Origin: Oscillospiraceae bacterium
Lineage (GTDB): Bacteria > Bacillota > Clostridia > Oscillospirales > Oscillospiraceae
DNA: 64,000 bases
Direction of reading: 5' to 3'
NCBI GenBank assembly: GCA_015067615.1
Contig: SVMD01000003.1
Location: forward strand, 1-64,000
The position numbers and the translations under genes are program-made. Positions 49,821 through 57,262 of this stretch are shown here, piece after piece. The notes below the pieces were generated by a model, which was not told where the DNA came from, did not search any database, and was given only the letters and a program-made list of their open reading frames with translations. Numbering within the stretch: position 1 is the stretch's first letter; each line of letters opens with the position of its first letter.

Positions 49821-50524
49821 TGGGTAAGGACGTTATTGTTGCATGTGATTTTGCTTCTGCGGAAGCCACCTTTGCATTCCTGGACAAGTTTGCCGACTGC
49901 GAGCGCAAGCCCTTCCTGAAGATCGGCATGGAGCTGTACTACGCAGAAGGCCCCGCCATCGTCAAGGAGATCAAGGCCCGGGGTCACAAGATCTTCCTGG
50001 ATCTGAAGCTGCATGATATCCCCAACACTGTCAAGAAGGCTATGAACGTGCTGTCCCGCCTGGATGTGGACATCACCAACCTCCACGCCGCCGGCACCAA
50101 GAATATGATGAAGGCCGCTCTGGAGGGTCTGACCCGCCCCGACGGCACTCGCCCCCTGCTGATCGCCGTGACCCAGCTGACCTCCACCGACCAGGAGTCC
50201 ATGGAGAACGATCTGATGATCCACGCTCCCATCGACGAGGTTGTCATGCACTACGCCAAGTGCGCCGAGGAATCCGGCCTGGACGGCATCGTCTGTTCCC
50301 CCCTGGAGGCAGGCAAGGTCCACGACAAGTGTGGTAAGAACTTCCTGACCATCACCCCCGGTGTCCGCTTCGCCGACGGCGATGTGGGCGACCAGAAGCG
50401 TGTCATGACCCCCGCCGCCGCCAAGGAGATCGGCTCCGACTACATCGTGGTGGGCCGTCCCATCACCGCCGCTGCCGACCCCGTGGCAGCCTACAACCGC
50501 TGCGTGGCTGAATTTTGTGATTAA
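49820..50524 (+). CDS. pyrF: Orotidine 5'-phosphate decarboxylase
   Basis: A 234-residue enzyme giving UMP from OMP. Visible: IVACDFASAEATFAFLD, LKIGMELYYAEGP, the catalytic D-x-K-x-x-D in FLDLKLHDIPNTV, NLHAAGTKNM, GIVCSPLEA, TPGVRFADGDVGDQKRVMTPAAA and IVVGRPITAAADPV. The ATG overlaps the pyrD stop. RBS GGAGG (49805-49811 region) lies inside the 3' end of pyrD. A palindromic repeat separates it from pyrE. Confidence 0.97.
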   Translation: MGKDVIVACDFASAEATFAFLDKFADCERKPFLKIGMELYYAEGPAIVKEIKARGHKIFLDLKLHDIPNTVKKAMNVLSRLDVDITNLHAAGTKNMMKAALEGLTRPDGTRPLLIAVTQLTSTDQESMENDLMIHAPIDEVVMHYAKCAEESGLDGIVCSPLEAGKVHDKCGKNFLTITPGVRFADGDVGDQKRVMTPAAAKEIGSDYIVVGRPITAAADPVAAYNRCVAEFCD

Positions 50525-50537
50525 TTAAGCACTGTGT

Positions 50538-50671
50538 GTAGGGCGGGGTCACGACCCCGCCGACGCACCTCCGGGCGTGAGTTGTCAGTTTCCAGTGCAG
50601 CCCCTGGCTTTCCTTCTGCATCACACGCTCAATCATCGTTACTGCCCGGCGGGGTCATGACCCCGCCCTAC
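50538..50671. repeat. GTAGGGCGGGG-type palindromic repeat between pyrF and pyrE
   Basis: GTAGGGCGGGGTC (50538-50550) is inverted as GACCCCGCCCTAC (50659-50671); the left arm folds as GGCGGGGTCACGACCCCGCC. The centre (about 90 bases) is not palindromic and encodes nothing I can see. Related to the repeat at 44657. Confidence 0.9.
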
Positions 50672-50694
50672 AAATAAATTCGGAGGATATATAA

Positions 50695-51348
50695 ATGGAA
50701 GCTTACAAGAGAGAGTTTATTGAGTTCCTGCAGGGTGCCGGTGTTCTGAAGTTCGGTGACTTCACCGCCAAGTCCGGCCGTAAGATCCCCTACTTCATCA
50801 ACGCCGGTATGATCAAAACCGGTGACCAGATCACCAAGATGGGCGAGTTCTACGCCAAGGCCTATTTCGACAAGCTGGGCAACAAGCCCGCCGTCCTCTA
50901 CGGCCCCGCCTACAAGGGCATTTCCCTGTCCATTTCCGCTGCCGTTGCCCTGAGCAAGAACGGCCTGAACGTGCCCTTCTTCTTCAACCGTAAGGAGGTC
51001 AAGGACCACGGCGAAGGCGGCACCTTCGTGGGCTATGTGCCCCAGGCTGGTGAAGAGATCGTCATCATTGAGGACGTGATCACCGCCGGCACCGCCATCC
51101 GGGAGTCCATGGAGATCCTGTCCCACCTGAAGGACACCAAGGTCATCGCCACCTTCATCATGGTTGACCGTAAGGAAAAGGGCCAGACCGAGAAGGGCGC
51201 TATGCAGGAGATCGAGGAGCAGTTCGGCTTCCCCGTGTACTCCGTGGTTGACGTCTACGACATCATCGAGTACCTGGAAGAGGATCCTGCCAACGAGGAG
51301 AACGTCACCCGGATCAAGAATTACCTGGCCGTGAACGGAGCTAAGTAA
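50695..51348 (+). CDS. pyrE: Orotate phosphoribosyltransferase
   Basis: A 217-residue enzyme joining orotate to PRPP. Visible: [21 protein letters not shown] (orotate site), [19 protein letters not shown], the hood-loop lysines [15 protein letters not shown], and the PRPP motif [25 protein letters not shown], nine to ten bases from the ATG. The stop TAA overlaps the pyrB ATG by one base. Confidence 0.97.
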   Translation: MEAYKREFIEFLQGAGVLKFGDFTAKSGRKIPYFINAGMIKTGDQITKMGEFYAKAYFDKLGNKPAVLYGPAYKGISLSISAAVALSKNGLNVPFFFNRKEVKDHGEGGTFVGYVPQAGEEIVIIEDVITAGTAIRESMEILSHLKDTKVIATFIMVDRKEKGQTEKGAMQEIEEQFGFPVYSVVDVYDIIEYLEEDPANEENVTRIKNYLAVNGAK

Positions 51349-52265
51349 TGAAGAACCTCATGAACATCACCGACCTGACCGTGGAGGAGATCCAGGATCT
51401 GATCAGTGTCGCTGAGGATATTATCGCCAATCCCGTGAAGTATCAGGACGCCTGCCGCCACAAGCTGATGGCCGCCCTGTTCTTCGAGCCCTCCACCCGG
51501 ACCCGGCTCAGCTTTGAATCCGCCATGCACCGCCTGGGCGGCAGCGTGGTGGGCTTCAGCGAGGCCGGTTCCTCCTCCACCTCCAAGGGTGAGAGCCTGT
51601 CTGACACCGTCCAGACCGTGGGCTGCTACGCCGACCTGATCGTCATGCGTCATCCCAAGGAGGGCGCCCCTGTGGTGGCTGCCCGCCGGGCCGGTGTGCC
51701 CATCATCAACGCCGGTGACGGCGCCCACAACCATCCCACCCAGACCCTGACGGACCTGCTGACCATCTGGCGCTACAAGCACACCTTTGAGGGTCTGACC
51801 ATCGGCCTGTGCGGCGACCTGAAGTTCGGCCGCACCGTCCACTCCCTGGTTGCCGCTATGGCCCGATACTCCGGCATCAAGTTCGTGTTCATCTCCCCCG
51901 AGGAGCTGAAGTTCCCCCGGTACATCATTGAGGACGAGCTGGAAAGCCGCGGCATCGAGTACAAGGAAGTTTCCACCATGGAAGAGGTCATGCCTGAGCT
52001 GGATGTGCTGTACATGACCCGTGTCCAGCGGGAGCGGTTCTTCAACGAGGCGGACTACATCCGTCTGAAGGACACCTACATCCTGACCCCCGACAAGCTG
52101 GAGCCCGCCAAGAAGGACATGATCGTCATGCATCCCCTGCCCCGTGTGAACGAGATCTCCGTCACCGTGGACGACGATCCCAGAGCCGCCTACTTCCCCC
52201 AGGCCAAAAACGGCATGTTCATCCGCATGGCCCTGATCCTGAAAATGCTGGAGGTAACCGTATGA
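51348..52265 (+). CDS. pyrB: Aspartate carbamoyltransferase catalytic subunit
   Basis: A 305-residue enzyme forming carbamoyl aspartate. Visible: carbamoyl-phosphate loop [38 protein letters not shown] (the 80s loop with S and K), [54 protein letters not shown] and [10 protein letters not shown]. The last four bases overlap pyrI (ATGA), and the E. coli-like pairing with a regulatory chain predicts a dodecamer with CTP/ATP control. Confidence 0.98.
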   Translation: MKNLMNITDLTVEEIQDLISVAEDIIANPVKYQDACRHKLMAALFFEPSTRTRLSFESAMHRLGGSVVGFSEAGSSSTSKGESLSDTVQTVGCYADLIVMRHPKEGAPVVAARRAGVPIINAGDGAHNHPTQTLTDLLTIWRYKHTFEGLTIGLCGDLKFGRTVHSLVAAMARYSGIKFVFISPEELKFPRYIIEDELESRGIEYKEVSTMEEVMPELDVLYMTRVQRERFFNEADYIRLKDTYILTPDKLEPAKKDMIVMHPLPRVNEISVTVDDDPRAAYFPQAKNGMFIRMALILKMLEVTV

Positions 52266-52678
52266 AGATCGGACATATCGAAAACGGCATCGTCCTGGAC
52301 CATATCACCCCCGGCAACGGCATGAACATCTACAACGTGCTGAATCTGGGCAAGCTGGACTGCACCGTGGCCCTGATCAAGAACGCCGACAGCCCCAAAA
52401 TGGGCAAGAAGGACATCATCAAGATCAGCACCCATCTGGACATCGATCTGGATGTGCTGGGCTATCTGGATCCCGGCATCACCGTCAACATCATCCGTGA
52501 CGGCGAGGTGGCCGAGCAGAAGAAGCTGGCCCTGCCCGAGCGGGTGGTGGGCGTTATCAAGTGCCGCAATCCCCGGTGCATCGCCTCTGTGGAGCAGGGA
52601 ATCATCCACGAGTTCAAGCTGACTGACCGGAAGAAGGGCGTTTACCGCTGCATCTACTGCGAGCAGGCTGCAAAGTAA
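52262..52678 (+). CDS. pyrI: Aspartate carbamoyltransferase regulatory subunit
   Basis: A 138-residue nucleotide-binding and zinc protein that makes PyrB allosteric. The N-terminal domain ([22 protein letters not shown]) binds ATP or CTP; the C-terminal domain has the four zinc cysteines C101, C106, C130 and C133 (CRNPRC ... CIYC). It is somewhat shorter than the enterobacterial protein of about 153 residues. Last gene of the operon. PyrI is not in Bacillus but occurs in many Clostridia. Confidence 0.97.
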   Translation: MKIGHIENGIVLDHITPGNGMNIYNVLNLGKLDCTVALIKNADSPKMGKKDIIKISTHLDIDLDVLGYLDPGITVNIIRDGEVAEQKKLALPERVVGVIKCRNPRCIASVEQGIIHEFKLTDRKKGVYRCIYCEQAAK

Positions 52679-52683
52679 ATAAG

Positions 52684-52714
52684 AGGACCATCGCCAAGGC
52701 GGTGGTCCTTTTTG
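52684..52714 (+). terminator. Terminator of the pyrimidine operon
   Basis: Stem AGGACCATCGCC / GGCGGTGGTCCT (one G-T type mismatch), loop AA, then TTTTT. Confidence 0.85.
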
Positions 52715-52734
52715 TATGGATACTTCTGCTGCGG

Positions 52735-52913
52735 TAAATTATCGTTTATCCGCACAACGTGACGGTGTGAATGTAGGGGCGCTCATTGAGCGCCCGGCAG
52801 GGAAATGTACGAATTCGCATCGGATATTGGCGAATCCGCACAGCGTACCGCGCGGGCGATCAATGATCGCCCCTACAATATCCTCGAAAGATGTTACCGT
52901 AAACAATAATTTA
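52735..52913. repeat. Terminal-inverted-repeat element, copy H, with a different core
   Basis: Ends TAAATTATCGTTTA and TAAACAATAATTTA belong to the first repeat family, but the interior is GTAGGGGCGCTCATTGAGCG ... CGATCAATGATCGCCCCTAC, i.e. the GTAGGGGCG-type palindrome. Between the convergent pyrI and radical SAM genes. Confidence 0.88.
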
Positions 52914-52929
52914 TCATGCCCAAAACGAA

Positions 52930-52951
52930 GGCCACCGCCAAAGCGGTGGCC
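52930..52951 (-). terminator. Terminator of the radical SAM gene
   Basis: Stem GGCCACCGC / GCGGTGGCC; on the minus strand TTCGTTTTGGG follows. Confidence 0.75.
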
Positions 52952-52957
52952 CTTTGC

Positions 52958-53827
52958 TTACGGATAAACCTTGATCTCCGGGGGATTGTCCTGCCATTTT
53001 TCGATGGCTTTGTCAATCTGTGCCAAGAGCTTTTCCCTGTCCTTCGGCAGCTGGCCCCGGAAGCGCTGCTCGATGACCACATCGTGGAAGCCGTCGAATG
53101 AAGTCTCGCACTGAAGCAGCTCAATGAGCCGCCGGGCCTCCCGGAGGTTCTCCACCTCGTCGGAAGGGGTAAACCGTCCGGCCTCCACGTCCCGGTACAG
53201 AGGTGCCCGCTTATGGACGAAGTGGCTGAAATTGATGATCCGCTCCGGCCTTGTCCGATTGAAGAATTCCGCCGTGGCTTCCGCGTTCTCCAGCCAGCGG
53301 CCCTTGCCCGCGATGCCGGTCATCATATGGGCGCAGAAGATCAGGCCGATCTTCTGCATCCGGGCGATCTGTTCATAGGCCTGCTGCAGGTTATGATCCT
53401 TGCGCATGAAGGCAAGCACATCGTCCAGGCCGCTCTCGATGCCCAAATACAGCCGCCGGACACCGGCGTCATAGAGTTTTTGCAGCTCCTCATCGGACTT
53501 GTTGGCAATGTTCGTCACGGTGGCATCCATATTCACAGCGGTACAGCCGGGGAAATGGGCATGGATCTGCTCCAGGATCCACAGCAGGTGGTCGGTATCC
53601 AGACCGAAGGCGTTTCCGTCACCCAGGAACACTGTCTGGGGATTGCCCCCGGCGGCGCTGACCCGGCAGAGCTCCGCCTCGATCTGTTCTTTCGGAAGCT
53701 GGCGGTAAGACAGGTGCTTGAACAGCGTGCAGAAGGTGCAGGCGTTGTAGGAACAGCCCACAGCCACGGGAAGCATATAGCTGGCCCGCTCCATGGGCGG
53801 ACGGCAGATCTGGCCTTCGTATTGCAT
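52958..53827 (-). CDS. Radical SAM protein (Elp3/HemN-like), function unknown
   Basis: A 289-residue radical SAM enzyme. The cluster-binding cysteines are C25, C30 and C33 in CSYNACTFC, a C-x4-C-x2-C spacing rather than the usual C-x3-C-x2-C, as in one subgroup of uncharacterised radical SAM proteins. Other landmarks: VFLGDGNAFGLDTDHLL, VNMDATVTNI, RLYLGIESGLDDVLAFMRK and FCAHMMTGIAGKGRW. No B12 domain or C-terminal auxiliary cluster. Start at ATG 53827 with GGGAGG upstream. Substrate cannot be assigned. Confidence 0.9.
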   Translation of the reverse strand: MQYEGQICRPPMERASYMLPVAVGCSYNACTFCTLFKHLSYRQLPKEQIEAELCRVSAAGGNPQTVFLGDGNAFGLDTDHLLWILEQIHAHFPGCTAVNMDATVTNIANKSDEELQKLYDAGVRRLYLGIESGLDDVLAFMRKDHNLQQAYEQIARMQKIGLIFCAHMMTGIAGKGRWLENAEATAEFFNRTRPERIINFSHFVHKRAPLYRDVEAGRFTPSDEVENLREARRLIELLQCETSFDGFHDVVIEQRFRGQLPKDREKLLAQIDKAIEKWQDNPPEIKVYP

Positions 53828-53913
53828 AGCGATTCCTCCCATTTTTCTTTTATGATAGCACATTGCCGGATAAAATGGAAGAATTGGCAGATATTTTATT
53901 TCGCCTGTTTAGG

Positions 53914-54104
53914 CAAATTATCGTTTAGCGCATTAAAGCCTTCCCCTCTGGGGAAGGTGGCACGGCGAAGCCGTGACGGAAGAGGGCAGTACAATGTTCC
54001 AAAATCTACCGTATTTCGGCGCGTTCTTCCCTCTCCCGCCCCCTATGGGGGCACCCTCCCCAAAGGGGAGGGCATTGCGGCTTACGCCGCCAAACGATAA
54101 TTTA
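53914..54104 (+). repeat. Terminal-inverted-repeat element, copy I
   Basis: CAAATTATCGTTTA to CAAACGATAATTTA, 191 bp, with hairpins CTTCCCCTCTGGGGAAG, GGCACGGCGAAGCCGTG and CTCCCCAAAGGGGAG. A third sequence subfamily. It accounts for most of the 350-base gap between two minus-strand genes; the remainder holds the DUF1846 terminator and the radical SAM leader, in which no strong promoter was found. Confidence 0.88.
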
Positions 54105-54122
54105 TCTGCTTACCGCAAAAAA

Positions 54123-54148
54123 CTCCCCGGCTCATAAGAGCCGGGGAG
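54123..54148 (-). terminator. Terminator of the DUF1846 gene
   Basis: Stem CTCCCCGGCTC / GAGCCGGGGAG, loop ATAA; six T follow on the minus strand. Confidence 0.9.
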
Positions 54149-54177
54149 ACTTCATTTTGCATTCTATTCTGGATTCC

Positions 54178-55644
54178 TTACGCGCCGTACCGGGGCTCGC
54201 AGGTCAGGTGGACGCCCAAGCGCTTGAAGGTCTTTTCATCCACAGGGGAGAGGATCACGCTGGAGTGGACATCGCAGCCCCGGAGCTTACTCAGCTGCTG
54301 CATGGCATACTCGGCCATGGGATTGCTCACTGCGGAAATACTCAGGGCGATGAGGGTCTCATCGGTGTGCAGCCGGGGATTCCGGTTGCCCAGGTGGTCC
54401 ACCTTCAGATGCTGGATGGGCTCCAGGGCGTTGGCGGAGATCAGATGCAGGTCATCGGGCATGCCGCCGATCTTCTTCAGCGCGTTCAGCAGCAGAGCGG
54501 AGGAGGCGCCCAGCAGTTCGCTGGTTCTGCCGGTGACGATGGTGCCGTCGGGCAGCTCCATGGCTGCGGCGGCATCGCCGGTCTCGGCATCCCGGTTCAT
54601 GGCGGCAGCCACAACCCGCCGGGCTTCGGTGGTGACGCCTACCTTGCGCATCAGCAGCTCCAGCTTGTAAACCACGTCCTCGCTGAGCTTGCCCTTCTTG
54701 GCATCGCACAGAGCGTCGTAATACCGGCGGATGATCTCCTGGCGGCTGGCCTCCCGGCAGATTTCGTCGTCCACGATACAGTTGCCCACCATGTTGACGC
54801 CCATATCCGTGGGGGACTTGTAGGGGCACTCGCCCCAGATCTTTTCAAACATGGCCTCCAGCACAGGGAAGGCCTCCACATCCCGGTTATAGTTGACGGT
54901 GGTGACACCGTAGGCATCCATGTGGAAGGGGTCGATCATATTCACATCGCTAAGGTCAGCGGTGGCAGCCTCGTAAGCCAGGTTCACCGGATGATTCAGG
55001 GGCAGATTCCAAACCGGGAAGGTCTCGAACTTGGCGTAGCCCGCCTGAACGCCCCGCTTGTGCTCGTGGTACAGCTGGCTCAGGCAGGTGGCCAGCTTGC
55101 CGCTGCCGGGGCCGGGGGCAGTGACCACCACCAGTTCCCGGGTGGTCTCGATATAGTCATTCTTGCCGAAGCCCTCATCGGAGACGATGTGGGCGGTGTC
55201 GGAGGGGTAGCCGGCGATGGCATAGTGGTGATAGACCTTCACGCCCATGCTCTCCAGTCGGGACTGGAAGGCTCTGGCACCGGGCTGATCGGCATACCGG
55301 GTCAGCACCACGCTGGACACGTACAGGCCAAAGTCCCGGAAAATGTTGATCAGCCGGATCACATCCCGGTCATAGGTGATGCCCAAGTCGCCCCGGATCT
55401 TATTTTTTTCGATATCCGCCGCGTTGATGGCAATAACCATCTCCACCTGGTCCTTCAGCTGCAGCAGCATCCGCAGCTTGGAGTCGGGCTGGAAGCCGGG
55501 CAGCACCCGGGCAGCATGGTTGTCATCGTACAGCTTGCCGCCGAATTCCAGATACAGCTTGCCGCCGAAGGAGGCCAGCCGCTGCCGGATGTGTTCGGAT
55601 TGGGTCTGCAGGTATTTGTCGTTGTCATATCCGTGCTTCACCAT
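54178..55644 (-). CDS. DUF1846 family protein
   Basis: A 488-residue cytoplasmic protein of the DUF1846 family, widely kept in Firmicutes and of unknown function. The N-terminal FGGKLYLEFGGKLYDDNHAARVLPGF block is characteristic; a P-loop-like TAPGPGSGKLATCL lies at 176-188; other conserved stretches are MIDPFHMDAYGVTTVNYNRDVEAFP, TDMGVNMVG and a C-terminal HTDETLIALSISAVSNPMA. The family fold has been compared with nucleotide-binding transferases, so ATP or GTP use is plausible but unproved. Start at ATG 55644, GAGG upstream. Promoter TTGCTA-17-TACAAT. Confidence 0.93.
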   Translation of the reverse strand: MVKHGYDNDKYLQTQSEHIRQRLASFGGKLYLEFGGKLYDDNHAARVLPGFQPDSKLRMLLQLKDQVEMVIAINAADIEKNKIRGDLGITYDRDVIRLINIFRDFGLYVSSVVLTRYADQPGARAFQSRLESMGVKVYHHYAIAGYPSDTAHIVSDEGFGKNDYIETTRELVVVTAPGPGSGKLATCLSQLYHEHKRGVQAGYAKFETFPVWNLPLNHPVNLAYEAATADLSDVNMIDPFHMDAYGVTTVNYNRDVEAFPVLEAMFEKIWGECPYKSPTDMGVNMVGNCIVDDEICREASRQEIIRRYYDALCDAKKGKLSEDVVYKLELLMRKVGVTTEARRVVAAAMNRDAETGDAAAAMELPDGTIVTGRTSELLGASSALLLNALKKIGGMPDDLHLISANALEPIQHLKVDHLGNRNPRLHTDETLIALSISAVSNPMAEYAMQQLSKLRGCDVHSSVILSPVDEKTFKRLGVHLTCEPRYGA

Positions 55645-55679
55645 GATAACGCCTCTTTCTTGCAAAAAACTTATATGTC

Positions 55680-55708
55680 ATTGTATCAGGAATCCGGCAA
55701 AATAGCAA
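55680..55708 (-). promoter_or_regulatory. Promoter of the DUF1846 gene
   Basis: Minus strand: TTGCTA (55703-55708), 17 bases, TACAAT (55680-55685). Confidence 0.7.
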
Positions 55709-55775
55709 GGAATTTGACTACACAATTATTGCCAGTATTTCCCCGACACAATTCAGCACAATTTCACATTCTTCC

Positions 55776-55804
55776 TTGTTTTGCCCAAAGGGAAGTGCTA
55801 TAAT
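55776..55804 (+). promoter_or_regulatory. Promoter of the DUF5058-M20 operon
   Basis: TTGTTT (55776-55781), 17 bases, TATAAT (55799-55804), 32 bases before the ATG. Confidence 0.75.
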
Positions 55805-55836
55805 GAATCCAACATTTTCCACGGAGGTGTACAAAA

Positions 55837-56583
55837 ATGGAATTTACCGTCAACCATCCGATTCTCTTCGTCCTGGCAGGGCTGATCATTGCCGCCGTGC
55901 TGGGCCAGAGCGTGTATTTCCTGCTGAAAGCCCTGAAGCGCAGCAGGGAAATCGGCATGGATCAGAAAAAGATCCGCAAAACCATTCAGACTGCCGCCAT
56001 TTTCACCATCGCTCCGGCAGTGTCCATCGTCATCAGCGTCATCGCCCTGAGCAAGACCCTGGGCATTCCCCTGCCCTGGCTGCGCTTAAGCGTCGTCGGC
56101 TCCCTGAGCTATGAAGCCATCGCCGCAGGCAACGCCCTGTCCGCCATGGGCCTGGAGCTGGGCAAGGTCAGCGCCCTGACCGCTCAGCAGTATGTCAATA
56201 TCACTCTGGTCATGACCATCTCCATTCTGGTGGGCATCTGGCTGGTGCCGGTCATCGGAAAGAAGCTCCTTGGCGGCATGTCCAAGCTGGAGGCCAAGGA
56301 CAAGAAATGGTCCGAAATCTTCCAGAACGCCATGTTCATCGGCATGATCTCCGCCTTCCTGGGCTTCGTGTTCTGCGATTTCTCCATGCTGTGGAACCCT
56401 GTGGAGGGCGTGGCCCCCACCGCAGGTCTTGTGCCTGTGGCCGTTATGGGCGTATCCGCCCTGGTGATGGTGGTGCTGGGCCTTGCCATGAAGAAGTTTA
56501 AATGGCTGGGTGATTATGCCCTGCCCATCTCCCTGGTTTTGGGCATGATCTCCGCCATTCCCATCACCGCCCTGCTGGGCTAA
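55837..56583 (+). CDS. DUF5058 family membrane protein
   Basis: A 248-residue protein with about seven predicted helices: LFVLAGLIIAAVLGQSVYFLL, IFTIAPAVSIVISVIAL, YVNITLVMTISILVGIWLV, AMFIGMISAFLGFVFCDF, VPVAVMGVSALVMVVLGLAM and a last hydrophobic ALPISLVLGMISAIPITALL. It opens an operon with a second membrane protein (13-base gap) and an M20 peptidase, so the two membrane proteins may form a transporter that supplies or clears the peptidase substrate. RBS GGAGG. No family member is characterised as far as I know. Confidence 0.85.
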   Translation: MEFTVNHPILFVLAGLIIAAVLGQSVYFLLKALKRSREIGMDQKKIRKTIQTAAIFTIAPAVSIVISVIALSKTLGIPLPWLRLSVVGSLSYEAIAAGNALSAMGLELGKVSALTAQQYVNITLVMTISILVGIWLVPVIGKKLLGGMSKLEAKDKKWSEIFQNAMFIGMISAFLGFVFCDFSMLWNPVEGVAPTAGLVPVAVMGVSALVMVVLGLAMKKFKWLGDYALPISLVLGMISAIPITALLG

Positions 56584-56596
56584 GGAGGTAAGAATC

Positions 56597-57262
56597 ATGA
56601 AAAAGAACCTGAGCTATATTGACTCCGTCCACCGTGACGGTACCATCTGGAATCTGGGCGTCATGATGCTGCTCATTGCCTTCCCCATCGCCGTGGCAGT
56701 GATCTTCGGGGCTTCCCCGGACTGGGGTGCCCTGGTCATGGGTCTGATCTCCACCGCCCCCATGTACTGGGCCGTGGGCGTCATTGAGACCGTCACCTTT
56801 GTGCCCATGCTGGGTGCCGGCGGCTCCTACTTAAGCTTCGTCACCGGCAACATCTCCAACCTGAAGCTGCCCTGTGCCATCAACGCTCTGGAGCAGAATC
56901 AGGTCAGCGCCTCCTCCGAGGAGGGTGAGATCATCTCTACCATCGCCATCGCCACCTCCTCCATCGTCACCACCATCATTATCATCATCGGTGTTATCTG
57001 CATCGTTCCTCTGACACCCATTCTGGAGGCCCCCATTCTGGAGCCCGCCTTCGCCCAGATGCTTCCCGCCCTCTTCGGCGGTCTGGGTGTGGCCTTCGTC
57101 AGCAAGAACTGGAAGATCGCCGTGGCCCCTGTGGTGCTGATGCTGATTCTGTTCATCTTTGTTCCCGCCCTGAACGCAGGCACTGTGGGCATCATGGTCC
57201 CCGTGTCCGTGCTGTTTACCATCGGTGTCTCCCGGATTCTCTATAAGAAAGGAGTTCTGTAA
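56597..57262 (+). CDS. Polytopic membrane protein, partner of the DUF5058 protein
   Basis: A 221-residue protein with about six helices: LGVMMLLIAFPIAVAVIFG, ALVMGLISTAPMYWAVGVI, TSSIVTTIIIIIGVICIV, AVAPVVLMLILFIFVPAL, TVGIMVPVSVLFTIGVSRIL. A conserved-looking polar stretch MLGAGGSYLSFVTGNISNLKLPCAINALEQNQVS lies between helices 2 and 3 and could line a substrate path. I do not recognise a named family. AGGAGG upstream; its stop codon directly abuts the M20 start, a sign of coupled translation. Confidence 0.82.
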   Translation: MKKNLSYIDSVHRDGTIWNLGVMMLLIAFPIAVAVIFGASPDWGALVMGLISTAPMYWAVGVIETVTFVPMLGAGGSYLSFVTGNISNLKLPCAINALEQNQVSASSEEGEIISTIAIATSSIVTTIIIIIGVICIVPLTPILEAPILEPAFAQMLPALFGGLGVAFVSKNWKIAVAPVVLMLILFIFVPALNAGTVGIMVPVSVLFTIGVSRILYKKGVL

